A DNA stretch of 64,000 nt from Photorhabdus heterorhabditis (GTDB lineage: Bacteria > Pseudomonadota > Gammaproteobacteria > Enterobacterales > Enterobacteriaceae). Positions 30,369-39,468 of this stretch are shown here, piece by piece. The notes beneath the pieces are model-generated. The model saw only the letters and a list, made by a program, of their open reading frames with translations, did not search any database and was not told where the DNA came from. Each line of letters begins with the position of its first letter. Position 1 is the stretch's first letter. The stretch covers positions 1 through 64,000 of the forward strand of contig NZ_RCWA01000007.1 in assembly GCF_018448905.1 (NCBI RefSeq), given 5' to 3'. The translations under genes and the position numbers were made by a program.

Positions 30369-30512
30369 TCAGAAAGGAAGATATCGGGTCACAAAACAGA
30401 TACCTGAATCAAACTTTTCACCCTGATCACAGTAACGATCCAAAGCCAACAGGTACAAGAACAGACATATTCCAAGTAATACTAAGATTGCAATGGTTTT
30501 TTTTATGTCCAA
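30369..30512 (-). CDS. mgrB: MgrB-like PhoQ inhibitor, small membrane protein (TTG start)
   Basis: A 47-codon frame on the minus strand encodes one membrane helix (IAILVLLGICLFLYLLAL) and a short periplasmic tail YCDQGEKFDSGICFVTRYLP. Length (47) and all three cysteines (C16, C28, C39), plus CDQ and SGIC..., coincide with E. coli MgrB, the inner-membrane feedback inhibitor of PhoQ. It probably starts at TTG 30512, with AAGGAAA placed 6 nt upstream; no ATG is available in frame. The non-ATG start and small size make it easy to miss. phoPQ lies 16 kb away. Assignment is from sequence pattern and not tested. Confidence 0.85.
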   Translation of the reverse strand: MDIKKTIAILVLLGICLFLYLLALDRYCDQGEKFDSGICFVTRYLPF

Positions 30513-30826
30513 TTCTATTTCCTTAAGCTTAGTCAGCACTCAATACATAAAGAATAAATTCAAGAAATTATATTTTACAGTAATGAAAATAAGAAAAATA
30601 TCCATCCGGTGCTTCTGTTGTGGAGAAATCACACTGATACCGTACCCTCTGTCAGTAAATGCGCCGAAACGAATTAAACAAGTACTGAATTAGGGATTCT
30701 ATTCACTAAAACAAAAAAATCAATTGTCACATTTAGTTACAATCTCAACCACGATGCCAACGCTTTGTCATATTTAAAAAAAGTTGTGTATACTTCTTTT
30801 CACTTTCAACCAGAACGAAATTGTTA
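30513..30826. other. Divergent promoter region between mgrB and the AraC-type gene
   Basis: 314 bp, AT-rich. On the plus strand TTGTCA (30765-30770), an 18-bp spacer and TATACT (30789-30794) form a good sigma-70 promoter about 33 bp before the regulator's ATG. Short open frames in this stretch have no ribosome-binding site or recognisable similarity. Confidence 0.55.
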
Positions 30827-31210
30827 ATGCCACAGGATAATCACTTAGCACTTGTATACGCTCTCAGCAAATGGATTGAGAATCACCTTGGCCGGGTAAT
30901 CCATCTGGAGGAACTGGCAGCTTACTCTGGCTATTCGCTTTGGCATATGCAGAAAATATTCAAGGAAATTACTGGAATTTCTCTTGGCAAATATATCCGC
31001 CAACGACGTCTGGCGGGTGCTGTTCACCTTCTAAGAAACAGCTCTTTGTCTATTTTCGATATCGCCCTGGATTTTGGCTTTGGTTCACAGTCTCATTTTA
31101 CTTACATGTTCCGCAAAGAATATGGCATAACACCTTATGATTTCCGGCAGAACCCAGATATTGAGCTTGAGGTAAAACTACCTCTTCATTTTGCCAATAG
31201 CTGTTCATGA
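30827..31210 (+). CDS. AraC/XylS-family regulator of MarA/SoxS/RamA type
   Basis: A 127-residue protein consisting only of the two helix-turn-helix DNA-binding units, as in MarA, SoxS and RamA: first HTH around LEELAAYSGYSLWHMQKIFK (residues 26-46), linker helix, then IALDFGFGSQSHFTYMFRKE (about 79-98) with the AraC signature ending GITPYDFRQ. There is no effector domain, so activity is probably set by its amount. Start ATG 30827 is preferred to an upstream TTG. Which MarA paralogue it corresponds to cannot be decided. Likely targets are efflux and stress genes (family knowledge). Confidence 0.85.
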   Translation: MPQDNHLALVYALSKWIENHLGRVIHLEELAAYSGYSLWHMQKIFKEITGISLGKYIRQRRLAGAVHLLRNSSLSIFDIALDFGFGSQSHFTYMFRKEYGITPYDFRQNPDIELEVKLPLHFANSCS

Positions 31211-31296
31211 CACTATCATCAGGAAAGGAAACGCCTTTTAAGCGGGCAATTACACAACAAAGCAACAGTACCTAATCAGGCTTTCAGGAGAGAAAA

Positions 31297-32103
31297 ATGT
31301 CAATAAAATTGATCGCCATTGATCTTGATGGCACTTTACTGAACGAAAGTCATCAGATCACTCCCCCAGTCAAGCAAGCTATTCATTATGCCAGAAAACA
31401 AGGAATTCATATTGTTCTGGCTTCTGGTCGGCCTTTTACTGGCATCCAGCGATACTTACAGGAATTAGCGCTGAACGAAACTAGCAGTTACTGCATCAGT
31501 AACAATGGTAGTGTTGTCCATCAGGCAAATGATGGTGAACATTTGCTAGAAAATTTATTGGATTTTGAAGACTATCTGTTTTTTGAATCACTCTCCCGTG
31601 AAATTGGCGTTCATCTTCATGCTTTAGAATTTAATAAAATATATACTGCCAACCGTGATATCAGTCCATATACCGTCAGAGAAGCGTTCCTCACCGACAC
31701 GCCTCTAATTTATTGTCCTATTAATGAAATGGACAACGAGATGCGTTTCACTAAATTAATGATGATAGATCATCCAAATATCCTCAGTGATGCGATCAAT
31801 TTCATTCCAGTAGACGCTTATGAACACTATACGTTGATGCAGAGCAGTCCCTATTTTCTAGAAATTCTCAGTAAAGAAGTCAACAAAGGCACTGCTATCA
31901 AAGCCATCGCTGATCATCTGAGTATCACCAGAGATAAAATTATGTGTATCGGTGATCACAATAATGACTTGGCTATGATCGAATTCGCCGGTATTGGTGT
32001 TGCAATGGGGAATGCCGAACAAAGTGTTAAAGATATCGCTCAATTTATTACCGCAACAAATGAACAAGATGGAGTAGCAATAGCTATAAATAAGTTCCTA
32101 TAA
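31297..32103 (+). CDS. yidA: Sugar phosphatase YidA-like (HAD, Cof type)
   Basis: HAD-superfamily IIB phosphatase of 268 residues (E. coli YidA 270). Motif I IAIDLDGTLL has the nucleophile Asp near residue 9, motif II is VLASGRPF near residue 43, motif III includes the KGTAIKAIADHL lysine and motif IV is CIGDHNNDLAMIEFAGIGVAMGNA. The cap lies between motifs II and III. YidA hydrolyses sugar phosphates and other small phosphoesters. The start has an AGGAGAG site 7 nt upstream. It follows the AraC-type gene by 86 nt. Confidence 0.9.
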   Translation: MSIKLIAIDLDGTLLNESHQITPPVKQAIHYARKQGIHIVLASGRPFTGIQRYLQELALNETSSYCISNNGSVVHQANDGEHLLENLLDFEDYLFFESLSREIGVHLHALEFNKIYTANRDISPYTVREAFLTDTPLIYCPINEMDNEMRFTKLMMIDHPNILSDAINFIPVDAYEHYTLMQSSPYFLEILSKEVNKGTAIKAIADHLSITRDKIMCIGDHNNDLAMIEFAGIGVAMGNAEQSVKDIAQFITATNEQDGVAIAINKFL

Positions 32104-32448
32104 AGTGGTTTATTTTAATTTGTTACCATGCTTGTTTCATTTTTACTCTGTTTATTGGGCAAAGCAATAAGATCCCGAAGTCTGAATGCATTCTCTGACT
32201 GAATAATAAGCAGATTAGATTTTCAGAAATATATGAGGTAGGGGCTTCATCAAGAATTCCCTACCTCATTACCGCCTCTAATACTTCTTCTTGCAAACAA
32301 CATAATATTGCAACTATACCCAATAGATTTCAATTTGCAGCGCGGCGGCAAGTGAACACATCCCCAGGAGCATAGATAACGATGTGACTGAGGTAAGTGA
32401 ACGCAGCCAACAAAGCAGCAACTTGAAAGATGAAGGATATAGCAAGTA
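32104..32448. other. Spacer between convergent yidA and yddG with hairpin and ERIC
   Basis: Contains an inverted repeat GAGGTAGGG (32235-32243)/CCCTACCTC (32259-32267), probably a bidirectional terminator, and an ERIC ending 7 nt from the yddG stop. No gene seen. Confidence 0.6.
32315..32441 (-). repeat. ERIC repeat, full length
   Basis: From TATACCCAATAGATTTCAAT to GAAGGATATA. It contains the 8-bp sequence AAGTGAAC twice, once on each side of the centre (ATCCCCAGGAGCATAG between them), which explains the short ERIC derivatives elsewhere in the window. Confidence 0.95.
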
Positions 32449-33354
32449 TTACCTCTTTCTGGTCGCTAACCAGCAGGCAATTGACCCTATTGTGACCATC
32501 AGCACACCTTGCCAAAATGAAAAAGAGAGTGTAATGCTAAGTAACAACGATGAAAAAGCAGTAGATATAATTGGCGTAAAATAAGATAACGTAGCCAATA
32601 ATGCAACATGCCCCCTTATGATTGCCACTGTCCAGGCAGCATTCGCCACACCAATAACAATTCCAGCAAACAATAAGATACTGACACTACGAAGAGTTAT
32701 CACCATTTCAGGGGGAGAGGTGAAAAAGTATTGAACCCATAGCGCTAAAGCCGTTAGGATAAAAAACAATGACATGCCATTTTTACCCGCTGACATTATT
32801 TTTGTAATGTTACAATACATCGCCCAAATAATTGCCCCAGCAAAAGCCAATCCATAACTTAATGGATTGCTCTGTATATTCTCCATCATTTGACTAAATG
32901 ACCAACCATTGTCACCACTCATCACCCAACCAATCCCTAGAACAGACAACAATAAGCCGGGATATAACCACCAGTTCACTTTCTGCTTATTAACAATGAC
33001 TGACAATAAGACAGTCAAACCTGGCCACAGGTAGTTAACCATACCTAATTCAATTGCCTGGACACGATTATCAGCAAAACCTAATGCGAGTGATAAACAA
33101 ATTTCATAGCTGACAAACAGCAGACTTCCAAACCATAAATAGGCTTTAGGAAAGGTGCTGATTTTTGGCAAGCCTATTAGCAGAATCAAAAAGATTGAAC
33201 CAACAGTATAAATAAGAGCGGCACCGCCTACAGGCCCAAAACTTTCACTAACATTTCTTATCAAACCAACGATTGTGCTCCACAGCACAATCGCCAGTAC
33301 GCCATATACCGTAGCTTTGTATTGTTCAATCCCTGTCTTCACACTCATCCTCAC
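32449..33354 (-). CDS. yddG: Aromatic amino acid exporter YddG (DMT family)
   Basis: Ten-helix drug/metabolite transporter, 301 residues (E. coli 293). Matches YddG along its length: VLWSTIVGLIRNVSESFGPVG near residue 23, LFVSYEICLSLALGFADN, IELGMVNYLWPGLT and LSFSFWQGVLMVTIGSIACW at the C terminus. YddG exports aromatic amino acids and methyl viologen. It is followed 7 nt later by an ERIC, and upstream lies a DUF2165 gene on the same strand, 23 nt away, so the two are probably co-transcribed. Confidence 0.9.
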   Translation of the reverse strand: MRMSVKTGIEQYKATVYGVLAIVLWSTIVGLIRNVSESFGPVGGAALIYTVGSIFLILLIGLPKISTFPKAYLWFGSLLFVSYEICLSLALGFADNRVQAIELGMVNYLWPGLTVLLSVIVNKQKVNWWLYPGLLLSVLGIGWVMSGDNGWSFSQMMENIQSNPLSYGLAFAGAIIWAMYCNITKIMSAGKNGMSLFFILTALALWVQYFFTSPPEMVITLRSVSILLFAGIVIGVANAAWTVAIIRGHVALLATLSYFTPIISTAFSSLLLSITLSFSFWQGVLMVTIGSIACWLATRKR

Positions 33355-33377
33355 ACTTAATCTATCTCAATAGGCAG

Positions 33378-33893
33378 TTATTCTTCACCTAATTCTCTGT
33401 CACGTTGAACCAAATAAATCAATACCAGAATGATAGTGACAAAGAACCGGAAAGCACTGGATACACCATTCCATTGTTTAGACATCCACATTCCAAACCA
33501 TTCACCTCCAATTGACATAAATGCCACCTGCCAGGTCAGAAAACCCAAAGTCAGGCCAGCTATCGCAATAGCTTTCTTCTTATTAAAAACAGCAGCATTA
33601 GATTTTAAATTCGCCAGTAAGAGAATACCACCGATCCAACACAGCACTGCGGTAAGCGTTTCTAAAAAAATAATTCCAATATAACCAATATGATGTAATA
33701 CAGGTGAATTGATTGCTCGATAAGTAATGGCAGTATCAGGGAAAACAGTATCCATCATGAATACATGCTGTACAAATGCGAAATTAGTACCATAATCCGT
33801 AATGTTGCCAAAAGCGACCAATGTAGCAAACAAGGCAATTGCACAGACAGTCAGAACTTTAGATAAGCGAATAATCATTTGCTGAATCCTCAA
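33378..33893 (-). CDS. DUF2165 family membrane protein
   Basis: 171 residues with four hydrophobic segments (about 10-30, 67-92, 105-125, 142-160). The characteristic run VAFGNITDYGTNFAFVQHVFMMD near residue 26 and GEWFGMWMSKQWNG near residue 130 identify DUF2165, predicted small integral membrane proteins of unknown function. It is probably the first gene of a two-gene unit with yddG. An ERIC lies 48 bp upstream. Confidence 0.8.
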   Translation of the reverse strand: MRIQQMIIRLSKVLTVCAIALFATLVAFGNITDYGTNFAFVQHVFMMDTVFPDTAITYRAINSPVLHHIGYIGIIFLETLTAVLCWIGGILLLANLKSNAAVFNKKKAIAIAGLTLGFLTWQVAFMSIGGEWFGMWMSKQWNGVSSAFRFFVTIILVLIYLVQRDRELGEE

Positions 33894-33940
33894 AAAATAA
33901 GAATAACTTAAGCACTACTAAGATCATAAAGTTTACAAAC

Positions 33941-34067
33941 TATGCCCTATGGATTTCAAGATGCATCGCGACGGCAAGGGAGCGAATCCCCGGGAGCATA
34001 GCGAACTATGTGACCGTGGTGAACGAGTGTAGCCAACAAAGAGGCAACTTGAAAGATAACGGATATA
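33941..34067 (-). repeat. ERIC repeat, full length
   Basis: From TATGCCCTATGGATTTCAAG to AACGGATATA, with the centre GCGAATCCCCGGGAGCATAG. It is located upstream of the DUF2165 gene, between divergent genes. Confidence 0.93.
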
Positions 34068-34223
34068 TCATATAATTTAACAATCATCACCTTATTATCA
34101 CATATTCAATCGTATGATTATCTTTAGGATATTTCTATCCAATTTGGGATTTATATTTTTCTGTTCATACCATCATCAAATCAGTTATTATCTATTTAAT
34201 ATTTATTTACCTGACTATTCTTT

Positions 34224-34652
34224 ATGGATGATTCTCTGTTTGATGCAATAAAAAACTATTTCAGGCAAAAACTGAGTAGAATGGATTATATTATCAGCTT
34301 TATCACAGCGGCGGTTATTCTCGGAGCGCTGATTTTTTTCTCTGGTTATCTGGCAGAAAACAATTATGCCTCCTATATGCAATATGAATTATCAGTATGG
34401 TTGTACATGATTTCTATTGGCTTATGGGCAATGTGCTCCTTTGCCACTGTTTATTATTTGATCATAAAAACAGCTTTCAGGTTTAATAGTACGGGGTTAT
34501 ATGGCTGGCCAATATCTATTTTTATTTATCTATGCAGTGTCTTACCAAACTATCTTTCTGACAGAATAATCATGTATTCACCACTTATCAGCCTTGTCGG
34601 AATCATTCTTGCGTTTACTCTCCCTGCAAGAAAAAACAGTGATAAAAGGTAA
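34224..34652 (+). CDS. Uncharacterised four-helix membrane protein
   Basis: 142 residues beginning MDDSLFDAIKNYFRQKLSRM, then four hydrophobic helices (about 24-45, 57-82, 92-110, 118-136) and a basic tail. I do not recognise a family; the overall shape resembles small DUF805-like proteins but the motif is not convincing. No strong ribosome-binding site precedes the ATG. It stands alone between an ERIC and a hairpin (TAATAGTCG 34698-34706 with CGACTATTA 34719-34727). Confidence 0.6.
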   Translation: MDDSLFDAIKNYFRQKLSRMDYIISFITAAVILGALIFFSGYLAENNYASYMQYELSVWLYMISIGLWAMCSFATVYYLIIKTAFRFNSTGLYGWPISIFIYLCSVLPNYLSDRIIMYSPLISLVGIILAFTLPARKNSDKR

Positions 34653-35055
34653 TCTTGATCCCATATATCATGAATTTTATTTAATTTTACCTATTGGTAA
34701 TAGTCGTTATAAAATAAGCGACTATTACTTAGATAAAGAAAGCTTATCATCTTATTACTACTGAATATCTGACCATTTAACAATATCCTATTTTTATAAC
34801 TGCTTATTTTCACCCTTGTTGAAATAATTAACTATTAAAAATAACGAAAGAGATCTGGATTTAATACAGCGGGAGCTGATAATTCTCGATTAAGAATTGT
34901 TGGGGTAAACAGTGATAATAGATTGAAACAAAGTGAAGATGAGTTCGAAGAATAAGCCATGAAAATTTATAATACTGATTATCAGAAAAACCATGCCACA
35001 AAAGCCACTTTTATAAAGTTACTTCTGTGACATGATCTTACTCTGATATCAAAAA
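34653..35055. other. Intergenic region with terminator and a coding remnant
   Basis: A 9-bp stem (34698-34727) ends the preceding gene. At 34845-34955 an open stretch without a start reads RSGFNTAGADNSRLRIVGVN and ends SEDEFEE plus stop; it looks like the tail of a deleted gene I cannot name. The rest shows nothing. Confidence 0.4.
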
Positions 35056-35883
35056 CTATCTTTTATACTTCTCAACCAACGCCAAAGCTATTGACTCAGT
35101 TTGCGCATCAGGATTACCACTGATGTCATCTGGCCTAAAATGCATCTGGAATGCACTGATTGTTTTACGGGTATCTTCATCAAGTACACCCGTTTGTGGA
35201 ATGGTATAGCCATATTTTTCTAATGTCTTCTGTATTAACTCAACAGAAGCTTTTGCATTCCATTTTCTACCGGCCATGTATTTTTCAACGGTTGTATCAT
35301 CAGGCCATGCACCAATACCTTGTTCGGCCAACCTCTTCCAAGGGAAAAGTTTACCTGGATCATACTTTCTCAGCGGAGCAATATCACTGTGACCGATGAC
35401 ATTTTTCGGTTCAATGTCATAACGCTGGATAATATCCTTTGCCAAACGCATTAATAGATCGAGCTGTTGCTCATTGAATGGATACCATTCCTTCTCAAGC
35501 AATCTTTCCGTGAATCCTTTATTGACAATTTCAATCCCAATAGAGGTGTCATTCAAACCCTTTCGGCCATTCCATTCACTCACACCCGCATGCCATGCCC
35601 TTTTATCTTCAGGAACCAGCTGCAAAATGACGGGTTTCCCTTTCACATAATCCGGTAATGACGGAATCAAATAATGAGCACTAACTCCACCCTGAGTTAA
35701 TATACGTAAAGAATCTTCATCATTGACGGCAGTATAGTGAAACACTAAAAACATTACTCTGTCATTCTGACTTTGTGAAGGAAAAGAACTATCAACTTTA
35801 TAAGTTCCCCTATCTTCCAGATGACGCTGGCTAGAACACCCGGCTAATAACATAAATAAGCCAACTAATATGAGCTTCTTCAT
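35056..35883 (-). CDS. amiD: N-acetylmuramoyl-L-alanine amidase AmiD, outer-membrane lipoprotein
   Basis: Cleaves the amide bond between MurNAc and L-Ala in periplasmic murein fragments, including anhydro-muropeptides. The 275-residue protein has a lipoprotein signal (KKLILVGLFMLLAGC, Cys16 at the lipobox), an amidase_2 domain with zinc ligands in VFHYTAV and NVIGHSDIAPLRKYDPGKLF, and a C-terminal peptidoglycan-binding domain (TGVLDEDTRKTISAFQMHF). I place the start at ATG 35883; a frame extending to 35928 would put 15 residues before the signal peptide. Confidence 0.93.
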   Translation of the reverse strand: MKKLILVGLFMLLAGCSSQRHLEDRGTYKVDSSFPSQSQNDRVMFLVFHYTAVNDEDSLRILTQGGVSAHYLIPSLPDYVKGKPVILQLVPEDKRAWHAGVSEWNGRKGLNDTSIGIEIVNKGFTERLLEKEWYPFNEQQLDLLMRLAKDIIQRYDIEPKNVIGHSDIAPLRKYDPGKLFPWKRLAEQGIGAWPDDTTVEKYMAGRKWNAKASVELIQKTLEKYGYTIPQTGVLDEDTRKTISAFQMHFRPDDISGNPDAQTESIALALVEKYKR

Positions 35884-36022
35884 AATTTCCCTGTTCCACC
35901 TACTTAATTGAAAACAAGATAATAACACAAAGAAATCAAATTAATACAAAATAAAATTTATGTTTTATATGTTTTTTTTATAAACAATGGATTTTGTTCT
36001 TGATGTGGCACATTAAGGAAAA

Positions 36023-36056
36023 TGCCTTATTCCCATAGGCAAATGGGAATAAGGCA
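36023..36056 (-). terminator. Strong terminator after the AGCS symporter gene
   Basis: TGCCTTATTCCCAT (36023-36036), 6-nt loop, ATGGGAATAAGGCA (36043-36056): a perfect 14-bp stem followed on the minus strand by TTTTCCTT. Confidence 0.85.
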
Positions 36057-36134
36057 CACAAATGAAAAGTTAAACGCGAAAGGTAATCGCTTCTACATCA
36101 TTAAATACCATTAACTACCTTTTGTTCTGGTCTT

Positions 36135-37598
36135 TCACTTATGGTCAGCCATTTGAGCCAAACGGGCACGATTTGCAGTTTCTTCCCAAATACCAACTTC
36201 AACCTTTTGCTGAATTTCAGGATACTGATTGATATCGAACATCGGTAACTTCCCAGCACGTCTCTGCTGGTTATAGTCTCTTGCAAGTTTAAATGCGACA
36301 CCGGAAAGCAGCAAAATAGCGGTCAGATTAGTAATTGCCATCAATGCCATAGATAAATCAGCCATTTTCCAAACCAAAGGCACTTCAGCCAACGCACCAA
36401 ACATTACCATACCTAATGCCGCTAAACGGAGGATTATCAAGCCCGCTGTGTGATTACGTTCAAGGAAGACAATATTACTTTCCGCATAAGCATAATTCGC
36501 AATGATTGATGTGAAAGCGAAAAAGAAGATAGCTAAAGCGATAAATTCAGACCCCCAATCGCCTACTGCTGAAGATAATGCCCGCTGAGTCAGCTCTATT
36601 CCACTTATTCCTGAAATATTGCCATCCAGCACACCCGATGAAAGGATGATGACAGCGGTAGCACTACAGATAACGATAGTATCCATAAAAACGCCCAGCA
36701 TTTGTACATACCCTTGGGATGCTGGATGAGGAGGATACGGAGAAGCTGATGCTGCCGCATTAGGCGCTGACCCCATTCCGGCTTCATTTGAAAACAACCC
36801 ACGTTGAACACCCTGCGTCATCGCCTGCGCAACACCATAACCAACGGTTCCTGCAACAGCTTCCTGTAAGCCAAACGCACATTTGAAGATCAATGCAAAA
36901 ACTTCTGGCATGCGTTCAAAGTTATGACCGACGACCCAAAACGCCAAGATCAGATAAGCCGTCGCCATAAAAGGGACAACCAACTCCGCAACTCTGGCAA
37001 TCGAACGCAAACCACCAAAAATAATGATCCCGCTCAAGATAACCAGTCCAATACCGACATATAATGGGCTAAAATCAAAGGCAAAAACCGCAGCCTGAAC
37101 AATTGAGTTTGCCTGAACAGCATTAAATACCAGACCAAAAGCAATAATAAGAAATATGGAGAACAGAATGCCCAACCAGCGTACCCCAAGCCCTTTTTCC
37201 ATATAATAGGCTGGGCCACCGCGGTAATTCCCCTTATCGTCTTTTGTCTTGTACAGCTGAGCAAGTGTGCTCTCGATAAAAGAGGTCGCCATCCCAATCA
37301 GAGCAACAACCCACATCCAAAAAATGGCGCCAGGCCCACCAGCTGTTAAAGCGATCGCCACACCAGTAAGGTTACCGGTACCCACTCGTGCAGCTAAACT
37401 GGTACATAGAGCCTGAAATGACGAAATACCTGCACTGTCAGATTTTTTACTATTTTTCAATACTGAAAACATATGCCCAAAATGGCGGATCTGTATAAAG
37501 CCTGAACGTATAGTGAAGTAAGCACCAGCCCCAAGAAGAAGATAAATCAACACGGAGCCCCAAAGGATGTTGTTAAAAAAGTTAATCAGTTCCGTCAA
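36135..37598 (-). CDS. Alanine/sodium symporter (AGCS family)
   Basis: A 487-residue inner-membrane protein with about 11 helices. The AGCS signature is clear: RVGTGNLTGVAIALTAGGPG near residue 71, the E-S-T-L-A-Q-L-Y-K motif (FIESTLAQLYKTKDD), GGPAYYMEKGLG, and QGVQRGLFSNEAGMGSAPNA near residue 270. These proteins import alanine or glycine with Na+. It resembles YaaJ/AgcS/DagA proteins; the exact substrate is inferred. Monocistronic, with a strong terminator. Confidence 0.9.
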   Translation of the reverse strand: MTELINFFNNILWGSVLIYLLLGAGAYFTIRSGFIQIRHFGHMFSVLKNSKKSDSAGISSFQALCTSLAARVGTGNLTGVAIALTAGGPGAIFWMWVVALIGMATSFIESTLAQLYKTKDDKGNYRGGPAYYMEKGLGVRWLGILFSIFLIIAFGLVFNAVQANSIVQAAVFAFDFSPLYVGIGLVILSGIIIFGGLRSIARVAELVVPFMATAYLILAFWVVGHNFERMPEVFALIFKCAFGLQEAVAGTVGYGVAQAMTQGVQRGLFSNEAGMGSAPNAAASASPYPPHPASQGYVQMLGVFMDTIVICSATAVIILSSGVLDGNISGISGIELTQRALSSAVGDWGSEFIALAIFFFAFTSIIANYAYAESNIVFLERNHTAGLIILRLAALGMVMFGALAEVPLVWKMADLSMALMAITNLTAILLLSGVAFKLARDYNQQRRAGKLPMFDINQYPEIQQKVEVGIWEETANRARLAQMADHK

Positions 37599-38640
37599 GA
37601 TATTTTTCCCCTTATAATTAGCAAACCCAGTCTGACCATAAAATCGTATCCGACAGAATTCATTGCGCTTAATATGCCTTTATAATTAACAAGTAACACA
37701 ATGCTGTGTGAAAAGAACACAGAGATACTGGTCAGAAAAACGCTATGAGTGTAACACAAGTTTGAAATTGATGTGTAATGTTTACTGACCTTTTTACATT
37801 ATCCATCAGATTAAATGAATGTTTGATGTACTGCTCTTAGCCGCCAGTTAATAGATTACGTTATTCAATCCACTATTGTCCGTCAGTAACGTCTATACAT
37901 TCATTAGTCATTAGTGATGCCTCTTGTCGATGGTTGTCAATAAGCTACATATATGAAACTGATTGCTCGCTCCATACAATAACAAGGAGTTGTACCAATG
38001 AATCGCTTTTAATTAAATCAACAAGCAATCAATATCAAGAAAAAAAATTCAGAAATAAGATATAGTGATTAATTTTGTGAGCAGATTATCAGCTTTAAGA
38101 AAAAAATCGTAATTAATTATAAAAAATTTCACATAATGAGATTCATCATATAAGACACTAAAAAATCAAAAATATAACTCATCACTCCCTATCAGATTAC
38201 AACGAAATGTCAATGCCATAATGTTAACGCAGGAAATATCATCTCATGAATAACATAACATTCAAAAAACTAATAAAAGGGTAAATGTGTATCAATCTTT
38301 CATCCATCGACCTAAAAAGCACAAGGATAAATTATCTTTTTTTAAAATATTTGTGTTAAGTAAATGTTAATATTAAAAAATGCACAATGAATACGCCTCT
38401 TTATCTGACTATAATTAATACACACTCGCTTGTTTTGCTATTTTCTGAGCACCTCTAAATATATCCAATATCTCCCCTATGGTATTTCCTGTAAGATTAT
38501 TATCCAATATTCCCACTAACATATTAAAGTCAAATTACAATAGAATTGACATAACAAGATCTTTCTTATAAAGAATACTCGCTGTTTTCTAGCTGGCCCT
38601 TAGAAATAAATAACATTTATCTGACAATTTTCCGGTTGTA

Positions 38641-38722
38641 TATACCCAATAGATTTCAAATTGCATCGCGGCGGCAAGTGAACGCAGCCAACAAAACAGC
38701 AGCTTGAAAGATGAAGGGTATA
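38641..38722 (-). repeat. Short ERIC (82 bp, internal deletion)
   Basis: Both ends are intact (TATACCCAATAGATTTCAAA and GATGAAGGGTATA), but the centre reads GGCAAGTGAACGCAGCC directly. The roughly 45-bp middle between the two AAGTGAAC copies of a full ERIC is missing, along with one copy. Confidence 0.9.
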
Positions 38723-38885
38723 AGTAAAAATTTGATTTCCTACCAGATAGACTGAATACTTTATCAAGTTTGTCAAGAATTCGTCTAATGAACAACAGAA
38801 GTCGAATGAAACCAGATATATTACAAACTAAAACCATTACGATAATATCATTACCTAGAGCTTTCCCAAAGCTGAGTCACTAACA

Positions 38886-39012
38886 TATACCCAACGGATT
38901 TCGAGATGCATCGCGACGGCAAGGGAGCGAATCCCCGGGGGCATAGAGAACTCTGTAACCGGGGTGAGTGAGTGCAGCCAACAAAGAGGCAACTTGAAAG
39001 ATAACGGGTATA
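38886..39012 (-). repeat. ERIC repeat, full length
   Basis: From TATACCCAACGGATTTCGAG to AACGGGTATA, centre GCGAATCCCCGGGGGCATAG, in the gene-poor spacer upstream of the integrase remnant. Confidence 0.94.
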
Positions 39013-39468
39013 ATTGTACTTTATAAATACAGGCACGAAGTTCAACAGCTCACCATACCAAGATAACCTCATCAAAATCATAGCTGCCATCTGCTGCAAC
39101 AATTGCTTTACCTTTAAACATCAAAATTTTCCCAAACTAATATTTACACAATTAATTGCAGGCTTCTTAACCTATGAAAACACACACTTAACTCAATTAT
39201 ACATAACTACAATCAATATCTCATTCACCATTTTGTAACAAAATAAATTAATTTCAATAAAAATAATTTACAATTGAAATTATTTTTATGAAAAAATATG
39301 AAAAAACTTCTCTTATATGCAACATAAGACTGGATCTTTTATTATCTACTGCTAATATTTTCATTTGTTATCTTTTACAAAAAAAATATGTCTATGAAGT
39401 TAATATTGCTTAAATATCTCACTTTTATTCTGAATACATAATTTAAACAATATACGTTGAGGTTATGA

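Larger units (their letters stand above)
37599..39468. other. 1.9-kb gene-poor, AT-rich spacer with two ERICs
   Basis: Between the AGCS gene and the integrase fragment. It contains the AGCS promoter region, a well-placed Shine-Dalgarno plus 4-codon frame (ATG 37998, MNRF then stop, AAGGAG 8 nt before), a short ERIC (38641-38722) and a full ERIC (38886-39012). No full gene is supported on either strand; it may be decayed accessory DNA. Confidence 0.55.

Noticed and set aside
30317-30526. 69-codon plus-strand frame
   Set aside because: Antisense to the better-supported mgrB; no recognisable domain.
38589-39102. Minus-strand frames of 82 and 83 codons
   Set aside because: Mostly ERIC sequence; no start signals or similarity.
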